7,831 bases of DNA from NCBI GenBank assembly GCA_965661765.1, contig CBFIFE010000082.1, positions 1 to 7,831 of the forward strand, given 5' to 3'. Below are positions 1 through 6,590 of this stretch, piece by piece. Position 1 is the first letter of the stretch, and the number at the start of each line of letters is the position of its first letter. This stretch comes from JBMYZL01 sp965661765 (lineage in GTDB: Bacteria; Bacteroidota; Bacteroidia; Flavobacteriales_D; Sanyastnellaceae). The position numbers and the translations under genes were made by a program. Under the pieces are notes generated by a model, which worked only from the letters and a program-made list of their open reading frames with translations, did no database searches and was not told the origin of the DNA.

Positions 1-2318
1 CCACCCGCTTCAGGTGTCGGCTTGTGTGGCACCCCAGCGTAAGCGCGGATGGAGCCCACCGCTGCCTTCCGTGAAGCCTTGAACTCCAAATCCTGCCCCG
101 TTCCCGTCAAAGGATCAAACGGCCGGTATCCGTTGTAGCCATAGGCCAACACCATGAAATAATAGGTCTTGTGGTTCACCAGGCGGCTGTCGCCCGATGC
201 GAAGGCGTCCGTCGTCACGCGGAAACTGTGGCGAATGCCCTCGTTCTCCCCATCCACCATCAGGGTCGGCACTGGCGCCTGCATCAGCATGTCCTGCTCG
301 TAATTCACCAGAATGGAGACATCATTGGCCACATCGCATTGGGCAATCAGCCGGACCCGCTCAATGTCCCCGATGTCCGACGGGCTCACCGTGTTGTCGA
401 CGAGTTGGTAAATCAGGTACCCTTCGAATGCATAGCTCCGATCGGCATCCGTCAATTGGGTGCCGTCCTCGAGCGCTGTCGGGATGGACGGATCCACGGC
501 TGTGTACTCCTCTCGATAGTTGTTGCTCAGGGGATTGTCATTTGTCAGGTACAAGACCAATTCATTCTCGAGCTCTTGAATGGTCACGTCCGGTGCATCA
601 GGACCGGAGACAATCTCGAAGCAATTGTCGAACAGCGCCTGGGCCTTGTCATCCGCCAAGCGAAGCAACTCGACACTTTCAAATGGCTCGCCGCCTGTGG
701 CACGCGCCCAAACCATGCCCACAGTGATGTTGTTGTAATCCCCGGGTTCCAAGGTGAACGGACCCGCGGATTGCAGGAACAACCTGTCTCCTGCCGGGTT
801 GCCAGAGCTGACCTCCGTCCACGGCTCAACAGACACCCCAGCCGTTCCCCACTGAAAAGGATCTGTGTCATCGGGAAACATGTAATCTGCTGGAATGCTC
901 AAATCAGCACCTGTCGCCGGGGTCAAGCCATCGCCGCCATAGGCCATGCGCTGGCCGTTTTTCCAAAACCCACGCATGTAGTTGTAGTACTGAGCCGCCA
1001 AGGTCGGCTGACCATTGACGCCATAATTCCAGTTGTAATACAAAAACTTGCGCATGCCATAGCGCTCATTGTCAACAATCCCATCGCCATACCCAATGCC
1101 GATGCCCTCATAAGGAATGCCCAGGGAATCAATGGCGTCAGCAAACACCGAGGTGAGCGGATTGTCGATGGAATCAGCGTCTTGGTAGGGGCCTTCGAAA
1201 AAGTCCACCCCCATCGCTGGCGGATTGTCACCATAACCGATGGAATAGCTCGTGGCCTCATCGAATGCATCCCCGTTGTATGCATATCCCAAGCCCCGGC
1301 GAACGTCGACGCCCACATAGTCGTCCACGTGCCCGCCCAGATCGCAATCGACCCATTGCGCAAAATAGGTGTCTGTCAACGTCTGAGTGCCTTGGTTGAT
1401 CAACACGTAGTTGTAAAACTGCATGTTGTTGATTTCATCGTTTGTCGAAAATGCAAAGGCCTGAGCCCGGATTTCCATGCCGATGGGTTCGCCTTGGGAC
1501 TCCGAATGAATGTTGCCCTTGTCATTGAAAATCCAGAAATAGGTTTGGTCTCCATACAATGGCACAGGATCCTCACGCCGGCGTTCTGCACAATCGATTT
1601 CCTGCAAAAAATCGTACCACGGATAATCCCCCGCATTGGGGTCATAAAACCCGTCCCCGTCGTAATCATAAAATGGTGCGAGGTAAAAATCTTGGTTCAT
1701 CGCCGTGTTCCCATGCGCGGGATATTCGAAGAAGTAGGACGGGATGGTGTAACCGGAAGCAAATTCCTCCTCAAGATCGCATTCTGGATCCGCGACACAG
1801 TCAAAGTACTGCCGATGACGCATGGCATCTGCGCGCTGGCTGATGGCAAATTCATCGTAGGCAGAACAAGTCGTCGGATCCACTTCAGCCGCTCCGTTGT
1901 TTGTGAGTGGACCAGGCCAAAAATCATTGCCTGTCGTTCGGTACCGCACGGCGGCGAGCTTCAATTGTTGGTCGGGAGAAATGCCGCCGAGCCACAAGGC
2001 GCCGCCATAGACGACGGATACGCCCTCTTCCTTAGGAACCATGAACGCGCCCTTGTCGATGGCGCGGTCGTACCACAAGGACCCCGCATTTTCGATGAGG
2101 GCTCGGACGTTGTTCCATTCCAAATCCCGCAGCGCTGTCGCCGGTGCGCACGCTTCTGCCCGAAGGCCCGGCGCTTCATCGGCGACCTCTGCCGCCCGAG
2201 GCACCGGAAAGCCCTTTTGCATCGTCACCCCTTGGGCCATGACGGACACGACCACCGCACTGGCCAAAACCAACGAAAACCCAGCGGTCAAACCGCGAAT
2301 AGCACACCTCATTTTCAT
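1..2318 (-). CDS. Large secreted protein, N-terminal part; likely T9SS cargo, function unknown (partial)
   Basis: This reading frame runs without a stop from ATG 2318 to the left edge: 772 whole codons plus two bases, so the C-terminus lies outside. Residues 1-28 form a signal peptide (basic start, hydrophobic core about 11-26, likely cut after Val-Met-Ala28). The mature protein is acidic and aromatic-rich. Visible landmarks are GGALWLGG (105-112), GNDFWPGP (130-137), an EF-hand-like calcium loop with D218, D220, D222 and D226, GDQTYFWIFND (256-266), and GDGIVDNERYGMRKF (411-425). About 575-735 looks like a fibronectin-III-type beta-sandwich (GYLIYQL, YYFMVLAYGYN). From memory, these landmarks match a family of very large Bacteroidota exported proteins annotated only by a C-terminal T9SS sorting domain; that tail cannot be seen here. 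An in-frame ATG at 2345 would add nine polar residues ahead of the signal peptide, so 2318 is preferred; ATG 2312 is also possible. No Shine-Dalgarno is evident. The gene lies 61 bp after the helicase-nuclease gene on the same strand. Confidence 0.85.
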   Translation of the reverse strand, partial: MKMRCAIRGLTAGFSLVLASAVVVSVMAQGVTMQKGFPVPRAAEVADEAPGLRAEACAPATALRDLEWNNVRALIENAGSLWYDRAIDKGAFMVPKEEGVSVVYGGALWLGGISPDQQLKLAAVRYRTTGNDFWPGPLTNNGAAEVDPTTCSAYDEFAISQRADAMRHRQYFDCVADPECDLEEEFASGYTIPSYFFEYPAHGNTAMNQDFYLAPFYDYDGDGFYDPNAGDYPWYDFLQEIDCAERRREDPVPLYGDQTYFWIFNDKGNIHSESQGEPIGMEIRAQAFAFSTNDEINNMQFYNYVLINQGTQTLTDTYFAQWVDCDLGGHVDDYVGVDVRRGLGYAYNGDAFDEATSYSIGYGDNPPAMGVDFFEGPYQDADSIDNPLTSVFADAIDSLGIPYEGIGIGYGDGIVDNERYGMRKFLYYNWNYGVNGQPTLAAQYYNYMRGFWKNGQRMAYGGDGLTPATGADLSIPADYMFPDDTDPFQWGTAGVSVEPWTEVSSGNPAGDRLFLQSAGPFTLEPGDYNNITVGMVWARATGGEPFESVELLRLADDKAQALFDNCFEIVSGPDAPDVTIQELENELVLYLTNDNPLSNNYREEYTAVDPSIPTALEDGTQLTDADRSYAFEGYLIYQLVDNTVSPSDIGDIERVRLIAQCDVANDVSILVNYEQDMLMQAPVPTLMVDGENEGIRHSFRVTTDAFASGDSRLVNHKTYYFMVLAYGYNGYRPFDPLTGTGQDLEFKASRKAAVGSIRAYAGVPHKPTPEAG

Positions 2319-2379
2319 GGTCGAAAGGATTGATTCTGCACGCATCGGCGGAAAATTAACGCCTTTTCACAAAAAAATG

Positions 2380-5300
2380 TCAGAACAATGTCTCGAAAGG
2401 CACAGGAACAGCCTCAAGCGAATCGGTGTAAACCAGCAACCCCTCGATGTGCATTCCGGGGCAGAGGGCGGCAAGGGTGATGAGGTAGTTTCGGATTTGG
2501 CCTTTGTGCTCGTCCTTCTGAGCGCCAGTTTTGAAATCGATCACTGTCCAATGATCCCCGCGGCGGACGACCCGATCCGGCCGTTGAACTTCACCTGAAG
2601 GGGAGACCCAATCCCGTTCCAGCATCACCTCATCGGCCCCTGGGGCAAACGATGCACCCGCAACAGGATGCGCCAGCACGTCTGCCACCGCGTCCACCAC
2701 GGCGGCCAGCGCAGGAGAATGGGCCGCTGGCCCGCGGAGCCACTCGTCGCGCTGTTTTTCCCATTCGGTGATGTCCCGAATTTCTGCGAACAGGGCATGC
2801 ACAGCGCGGCCGAAATTTTGCTCCGACAGGCGCGCCTCGTCCTGCCAACGCTCGCGGGGCATGGCCACCAACTCCCGCACCGGCGCGCCGAGCAACAAGT
2901 CAGGCGTGCGCACCTCATCGGCTTCCTTCATTGCCGATGCCGAAACCGAGGCCGATGCCGGCGCGTCGACAACAGATGGCGCACCCAGTGCCAGGGGGCC
3001 CTGCGCCAGCGCCTCCGGGCCAAACGCCTCGCGAATGCCCAGGAGCATCCAACCCGGAATCGTCCGACGCAACGTCTCTTCTTTCAGTTCGTTGGGCTCC
3101 TTGTTGAACTCCAGAACGATGTCCAAGGCGTGCACCGGTCGGGTCCAGGCGACATAAGCAATGTTGAGGGCGTCGAGGATGGTTTGGCCCAATTCATGTT
3201 CTTGCACATGCGCCAACGGCGTATCCGTCAGATCATGGTGGCTCAAAAGGCCTGCTGGCACACCAAAAGTCTCCACATCCAACATCACCGGCACCTCGCC
3301 CCGGAACTTGTCCACCTCCGCGGCATCCACCGGCGCAATCACCACGGGAAATTCCAAACCCTTCGCTTTGTGCACGGTCATGATGCGCACGGCATCGGTC
3401 CCTGAAGAGACCCGAATGCTCCGTCGTGCGCCCTTCCGATCCCAAAGGCGCAAAAACGCATGAACGCCGGCGCCACCCGCAGGGCGCTCTGCAACCTCCC
3501 TGGCCAACTCCAACAAGCCCTCCGCGTAAGCGGCAAATCGATTCGACCACCCCAGTGCGCCCAGAATGTGCCCCATCAACGCCACAATGGGCGAGGTGCT
3601 GTTGCCCACCAAATCCACCTCCGCACAAACGTCCCGCAGGACATCAACGAAGGGCACTTCCCATCGGTGCCTCGGCGCATCATCCCCGGGAAGGGACGGC
3701 AGTGTGATCCTTCGGGCGTGCTTCTCGAGCAACGCCGCTTCATCGATTTCATCCGGGTGCAGGGCGGCATAGCCCTGGAGAAATGCGGTGATGTGCTTGG
3801 GGTTGAAGGGGTCCACCAGCGAGCGCAGCATCGCCACAACAGACGTGGCCACCGGGTGTCGCCCGAGCTGCAGACTCTCCTCTGTGAAGGGTGTGATGCC
3901 GTTTGCGAAAAGGAATTCTGCCAATTCCGCCCCCGCTGCATTTGTCCGAACCAACACGGCGATGTCCGTCAAGGGCCGCGAAGCCGCATGATGGCGCACC
4001 CGCTGCAAAACCCAGTCCAGGCGAAGTTCTGCCCGTTCGCCTTTGTTGCCGCCGGCAAGGGTGTCCACAAACACCTCTCCCTCAAACCCCTTCATCGGCT
4101 GCTGTGCCGCACCGGCATACACCCCGGCCCAAACTTCGGGCAACGCTGCACCCACAGCGTCGAACACGCGGTTGTTGAATTCCACAATCGCCGAACCCGT
4201 TCGCCAATTCTCTGTCAATTGATCATTGCGAAAGTGGCGGCCGAGGGTCATCGCCGCCGACCGCAGCGCCTCAGGAGGCTCTCCCCCATCGAGAATCAGT
4301 CCGGGCAAGGCCTCAAGCTGACGCAAATCGCCGTTGCGCCAGCGGTAAATCGCCTGCTTGCCATCGCCCACAACAAGCGCATCAAAACCCTGCGCCAGAA
4401 CATTCTCATACAAACTCACCAGATTGTGCCATTGCGTGACGCTGGTGTCCTGAAACTCGTCAATGAACAAGTGCCTGTATCGCACGCCGATGCGTTCGAA
4501 GATGTAAGGTGCGGGATTGTTTTGGACCAAATCCGCGATCTGACGGTTCAAGCTGCCAAACGTCTGCACCGATTCTTCCGCCATCACCGCCTGCAATTCC
4601 GTGGACAGGGAAGCCAGCGTGCCCACGAGTGACATCCGCTGGCGGACGTGCTGCTTCAACTTCAACAGCCCACCCGCCTCGCCCGTGTACGCCGCCGCCC
4701 AAGCGTCATAGGCTTCTTGCACCGAAGGCATTGCGGACGAAATCGCATCGATCGTCGCCGGAGGCGTTTTCGCCTTCCACGGGTTCTTTTCCCCACGCAG
4801 CATGGCCAGTGCGGTTTTCGAAGGCTGGGCCTTGCGCCCTTCCTTGCGCGCCTTTGCCAGCCATTTCGGGATGGCACCCCCTGAGAAATCCGATGTCGTG
4901 AGTCCAGCTGCTTCGATGGCTTGCTCGGCTCCCTTGATGCTTTGCAACACCGCAGCCTCGGCGCGGTCAATCTCCTCTTTCAGTCGTCGCCGCGCAGCTT
5001 CAAACTGGGCCGGAGACCAGCCGTCGAGCGCCTGCAAGGTCGGCTGCATGTGCTCCTTGTCCACCAACCGTGCGTGTTGCATCAAGGCATCGCGCACGCG
5101 GGCGTCCCGCTCGTCCTCCACCTGTTGCTCCACAAAGGCCTCGAGCAAACGCGTCAATTCCTCCTCTCCGGGTCGCCCCACCCTCGCCAAGAGCCGGTCC
5201 ACCGCCTCTTCGATCAGGCGGTCCTCGTCGAGCTCGATTTGGAACCCTTGATCCAACTGCAAATCCCGCGCAAAACTTCGAACCAAGCGATGGACAAAAC

Positions 5301-5697
5301 TGTCAATCGTCATCACGGCGAAGTCCTCATAGTGGTGGAGCATGTGCTCACGCATGGCCTTCGCCCGCGCCTGCAACACGTCCGCGCCCAACCCCGTCGC
5401 CCATCGAACCTTCTCTTCCATCGCCCCACCCGCTCCGGAGGCGATGTGTCCGATTTCCTCCAAGACCCGTTCCTTCATCTCTTGGGCGGCCTTGTTTGTG
5501 AACGTCAACGCACAAATCGACCGAAAGAAGCCCGGCGACGATTGCGACAAGCAGCAGGTCAAATACGTCTGCACCAACCGAAACGTCTTGCCGGACCCGG
5601 CAGACGCCCGAATCACCCAAAACGCTCCACGCACTTCCTCGTCTTCAACCCGTTCTCGGGCATTTTGTGACCCTGGTCCTGTTTTTTCGTGCAACAT
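2380..5697 (-). CDS. addA: AddA-like UvrD/RecB-family helicase-nuclease (double-strand break repair)
   Basis: This is a complete 1105-residue cytoplasmic protein predicted to unwind and degrade DNA ends for RecA-dependent repair. All SF1A helicase motifs are visible: Walker A ASAGSGKT (31-38), Ia ALTFTNKAAQEM (63-74), Ic TIDSFVHRLVRSF (130-142), Walker B FIDEFQD (411-417), III VVGDGKQAIYRWR (442-454), IV ENWRTG (496-501), V TVHKAKGLEFPVVI (774-787) and VI NIAYVAWTRP (845-854). A low-complexity Ala/Ser linker (about 911-923) precedes a C-terminal PD-(D/E)XK nuclease with H967, PDR (D1041), VIDFKTG (D1054, K1056), Q1067 and Y1071. The nuclease therefore looks catalytically intact, as in Bacteroidota AddA. 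AddA normally works with AddB, and no addB is in the window. The start is ATG 5697. About 25 charged residues precede the helicase fold, longer than usual, so a GTG start at codon 22 or 28 is possible. GGAAG directly abuts the ATG, too close for a normal ribosome site. The gene is divergent from the MbnP gene. Confidence 0.92.
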   Translation of the reverse strand: MLHEKTGPGSQNARERVEDEEVRGAFWVIRASAGSGKTFRLVQTYLTCCLSQSSPGFFRSICALTFTNKAAQEMKERVLEEIGHIASGAGGAMEEKVRWATGLGADVLQARAKAMREHMLHHYEDFAVMTIDSFVHRLVRSFARDLQLDQGFQIELDEDRLIEEAVDRLLARVGRPGEEELTRLLEAFVEQQVEDERDARVRDALMQHARLVDKEHMQPTLQALDGWSPAQFEAARRRLKEEIDRAEAAVLQSIKGAEQAIEAAGLTTSDFSGGAIPKWLAKARKEGRKAQPSKTALAMLRGEKNPWKAKTPPATIDAISSAMPSVQEAYDAWAAAYTGEAGGLLKLKQHVRQRMSLVGTLASLSTELQAVMAEESVQTFGSLNRQIADLVQNNPAPYIFERIGVRYRHLFIDEFQDTSVTQWHNLVSLYENVLAQGFDALVVGDGKQAIYRWRNGDLRQLEALPGLILDGGEPPEALRSAAMTLGRHFRNDQLTENWRTGSAIVEFNNRVFDAVGAALPEVWAGVYAGAAQQPMKGFEGEVFVDTLAGGNKGERAELRLDWVLQRVRHHAASRPLTDIAVLVRTNAAGAELAEFLFANGITPFTEESLQLGRHPVATSVVAMLRSLVDPFNPKHITAFLQGYAALHPDEIDEAALLEKHARRITLPSLPGDDAPRHRWEVPFVDVLRDVCAEVDLVGNSTSPIVALMGHILGALGWSNRFAAYAEGLLELAREVAERPAGGAGVHAFLRLWDRKGARRSIRVSSGTDAVRIMTVHKAKGLEFPVVIAPVDAAEVDKFRGEVPVMLDVETFGVPAGLLSHHDLTDTPLAHVQEHELGQTILDALNIAYVAWTRPVHALDIVLEFNKEPNELKEETLRRTIPGWMLLGIREAFGPEALAQGPLALGAPSVVDAPASASVSASAMKEADEVRTPDLLLGAPVRELVAMPRERWQDEARLSEQNFGRAVHALFAEIRDITEWEKQRDEWLRGPAAHSPALAAVVDAVADVLAHPVAGASFAPGADEVMLERDWVSPSGEVQRPDRVVRRGDHWTVIDFKTGAQKDEHKGQIRNYLITLAALCPGMHIEGLLVYTDSLEAVPVPFETLF

Positions 5698-5700
5698 CTT

Positions 5701-5712
5701 CCGAAATTTCGG
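5701..5712. promoter_or_regulatory. 12-bp perfect palindrome CCGAAATTTCGG, possible operator
   Basis: CCGAAATTTCGG is its own reverse complement and lies three bases upstream of the addA-like start codon and 30 bases upstream of the MbnP start. The position fits an operator for a dimeric regulator that could affect either or both divergent genes. No T-run or spacer loop follows, so it does not look like a terminator. Palindromes of this length occur by chance about once or twice in a sequence this long, so the location is the main argument. Confidence 0.35.
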
Positions 5713-5714
5713 GG

Positions 5715-5723
5715 TTATCCACA
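5715..5723 (+). promoter_or_regulatory. Perfect consensus DnaA box TTATCCACA
   Basis: TTATCCACA matches the high-affinity DnaA-binding consensus at all nine positions. It lies 20 bases upstream of the MbnP start and 18 bases upstream of the addA-like start on the other strand. I noticed no second box nearby, so this is not an origin. A single box in a promoter would fit DnaA acting as a transcription regulator or a titration site; that role is inference. Confidence 0.45.
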
Positions 5724-5742
5724 GGAAACCCGTTGTCAGAAC

Positions 5743-6525
5743 ATGTCAAAACGCAAGCAATTTTTCAACATGGCCGCGATCGTCCTGCTCCTTGGAAGCA
5801 TCGGGCTTTGGGGCTGTTCACAGCCGTTTTCGATTTGGGACGATGAGGTCCCGGCCACGCTGCGGCTGGACATGGCTTTGACCTGGGATGATGCGCCTTT
5901 TGGTTTGGGCCAAAAAGGCACCGACCACAACGGCAACACCATCCGTCTCGAGAACTTGCAGATGTACTTTTCGCGCCTCGAACTGAGGGACGAATCCGGC
6001 AACTGGCAACGGATGACGGACGTGAACCTCCTCGATTTCAGCGACGACCACCCGTTCGTTCTGGCCGAAGTGCCCTGGGGTCGGTATGATGCGATGAAGT
6101 TTGGCATGGGCATCCCCCCCGACCTCAACACCGGCATTGACCCGGCCAGTTATCCGAATGCCCACCCACTGAGCGTGGCCGGGTCGGCAGGCATGTTTTG
6201 GACTTGGGCCTCCGGCTACATCTTCGTCAAATACGAAGGAAAGTTCTCGGAGACGGTCTCTGGCGAGCCCCTCGAGCCCCTGTCCTACCACACCGGGACC
6301 GATTCGGCCTACCGGGAAGTGGTCCTTGACTTCCCTGAGCCGATGTCTTTCGTCCCTCGCGACCTGACGGTCCTCAACCTCGAATTCGACGCGGCCGACT
6401 GCCTGCACGGACCCAACGACAGCATTGACGTGGTGGCCGAGCCGATCACCCACAGTGCGGTGGGGACAGTCCTGGGCAATCGGCTGATGGACTTGATGGA
6501 TGACGCGTGGAAACTAAAGAACTAG
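5743..6525 (+). CDS. mbnP: MbnP-family lipoprotein, predicted copper-binding
   Basis: This is a complete 260-residue predicted lipoprotein. Residues 1-24 are a signal sequence (SKRK, then a hydrophobic stretch about 9-23) ending in a lipobox-like GLWG-C25; the Trp at -2 is unusual but the Leu and Gly fit. ATG 5743 is chosen because the upstream in-frame ATG (5689) adds 18 polar residues and would overlap the divergent gene. Family hallmarks, judged from memory of MbnP proteins, are NTIRLENLQMYFSRLELR (65-82), FWTWASGYIFVKYEG (152-166), YHTG (182-185), LNLEFDAADCLHG (211-223) and H237. In the characterised methanotroph pair, one tryptophan of MbnP is oxidised to kynurenine by the partner MbnH and the product binds copper; W153 and W155 are attractive candidates here. 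The MbnH-like gene follows 65 bp downstream on the same strand, supporting joint function. The last codons and the stop sit at the edge of a 9-bp repeat array. The copper role is inferred from family. Confidence 0.8.
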   Translation: MSKRKQFFNMAAIVLLLGSIGLWGCSQPFSIWDDEVPATLRLDMALTWDDAPFGLGQKGTDHNGNTIRLENLQMYFSRLELRDESGNWQRMTDVNLLDFSDDHPFVLAEVPWGRYDAMKFGMGIPPDLNTGIDPASYPNAHPLSVAGSAGMFWTWASGYIFVKYEGKFSETVSGEPLEPLSYHTGTDSAYREVVLDFPEPMSFVPRDLTVLNLEFDAADCLHGPNDSIDVVAEPITHSAVGTVLGNRLMDLMDDAWKLKN

Positions 6526-6573
6526 GGGGACCAAGGTGACTAGGGTGACGAGGGTGACGAGGGGAACGAAGGG
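6520..6573 (+). repeat. Degenerate 9-bp tandem array A between mbnP and mbnH genes
   Basis: Six consecutive 9-base units read AACTAGGGG, GACCAAGGT, GACTAGGGT, GACGAGGGT, GACGAGGGG and AACGAAGGG. A decaying unit, TTGAGAAAG, follows at 6574-6582. The MbnP stop codon TAG (6523-6525) is part of the first unit, and the preceding codons AAA CTA AAG resemble another unit, so the array appears to reach the gene's end. Four G-runs separated by six bases (6543-6573) satisfy the usual G-quadruplex pattern on the plus strand. A related array follows the next gene. Confidence 0.8.
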
Positions 6574-6590
6574 TTGAGAAAGATTGACAG

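Larger units (their letters stand above)
5698..5742. promoter_or_regulatory. Divergent intergenic region between addA-like and mbnP-like genes
   Basis: Only 45 bp separate the two divergent start codons, so the two transcription signals must overlap each other or extend into the opposite gene. The region contains a 12-bp perfect palindrome and a consensus DnaA box, listed separately. I do not see a clear Bacteroidota promoter (TTTG plus TAnnTTTG) on either strand. If the MbnP gene starts further upstream at ATG 5689, the two genes overlap and this spacer disappears, but that start lacks a proper signal peptide. Confidence 0.6.

Noticed and set aside
171..2333. Long plus-strand open frame of 720 codons opposite the secreted protein
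   Set aside because: Its translation has no recognisable motif or signal sequence and is rich in His, Arg, Val and Ile in the pattern of an antisense shadow. The minus strand in this stretch gives a clean signal peptide and family motifs.
2351..2358. TAATTTTC on the minus strand as a Bacteroidota -7 element for the secreted protein
   Set aside because: It matches TAnnTTTG at all but the last position, but no TTG or TTTG element lies at the required spacing (candidates are 11 and 27 bases away).
2319..2379. Possible terminator after the addA-like gene (T-run on the minus strand at 2371-2377)
   Set aside because: No GC-rich inverted repeat precedes the T-run, so it is not a convincing Rho-independent terminator.
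2378..2387. TGTCAGAACA repeated at 2378-2387 and 5734-5743, flanking the addA-like gene
   Set aside because: A 10-bp direct repeat is expected many times by chance in a window of this length, and no other sign of mobility surrounds the gene.
3460..4632. Plus-strand open frame of 390 codons inside the helicase gene
   Set aside because: It lies entirely antisense to conserved helicase motifs and its product is low in complexity with no domain; it is explained by the GC-rich codon use of the real gene.
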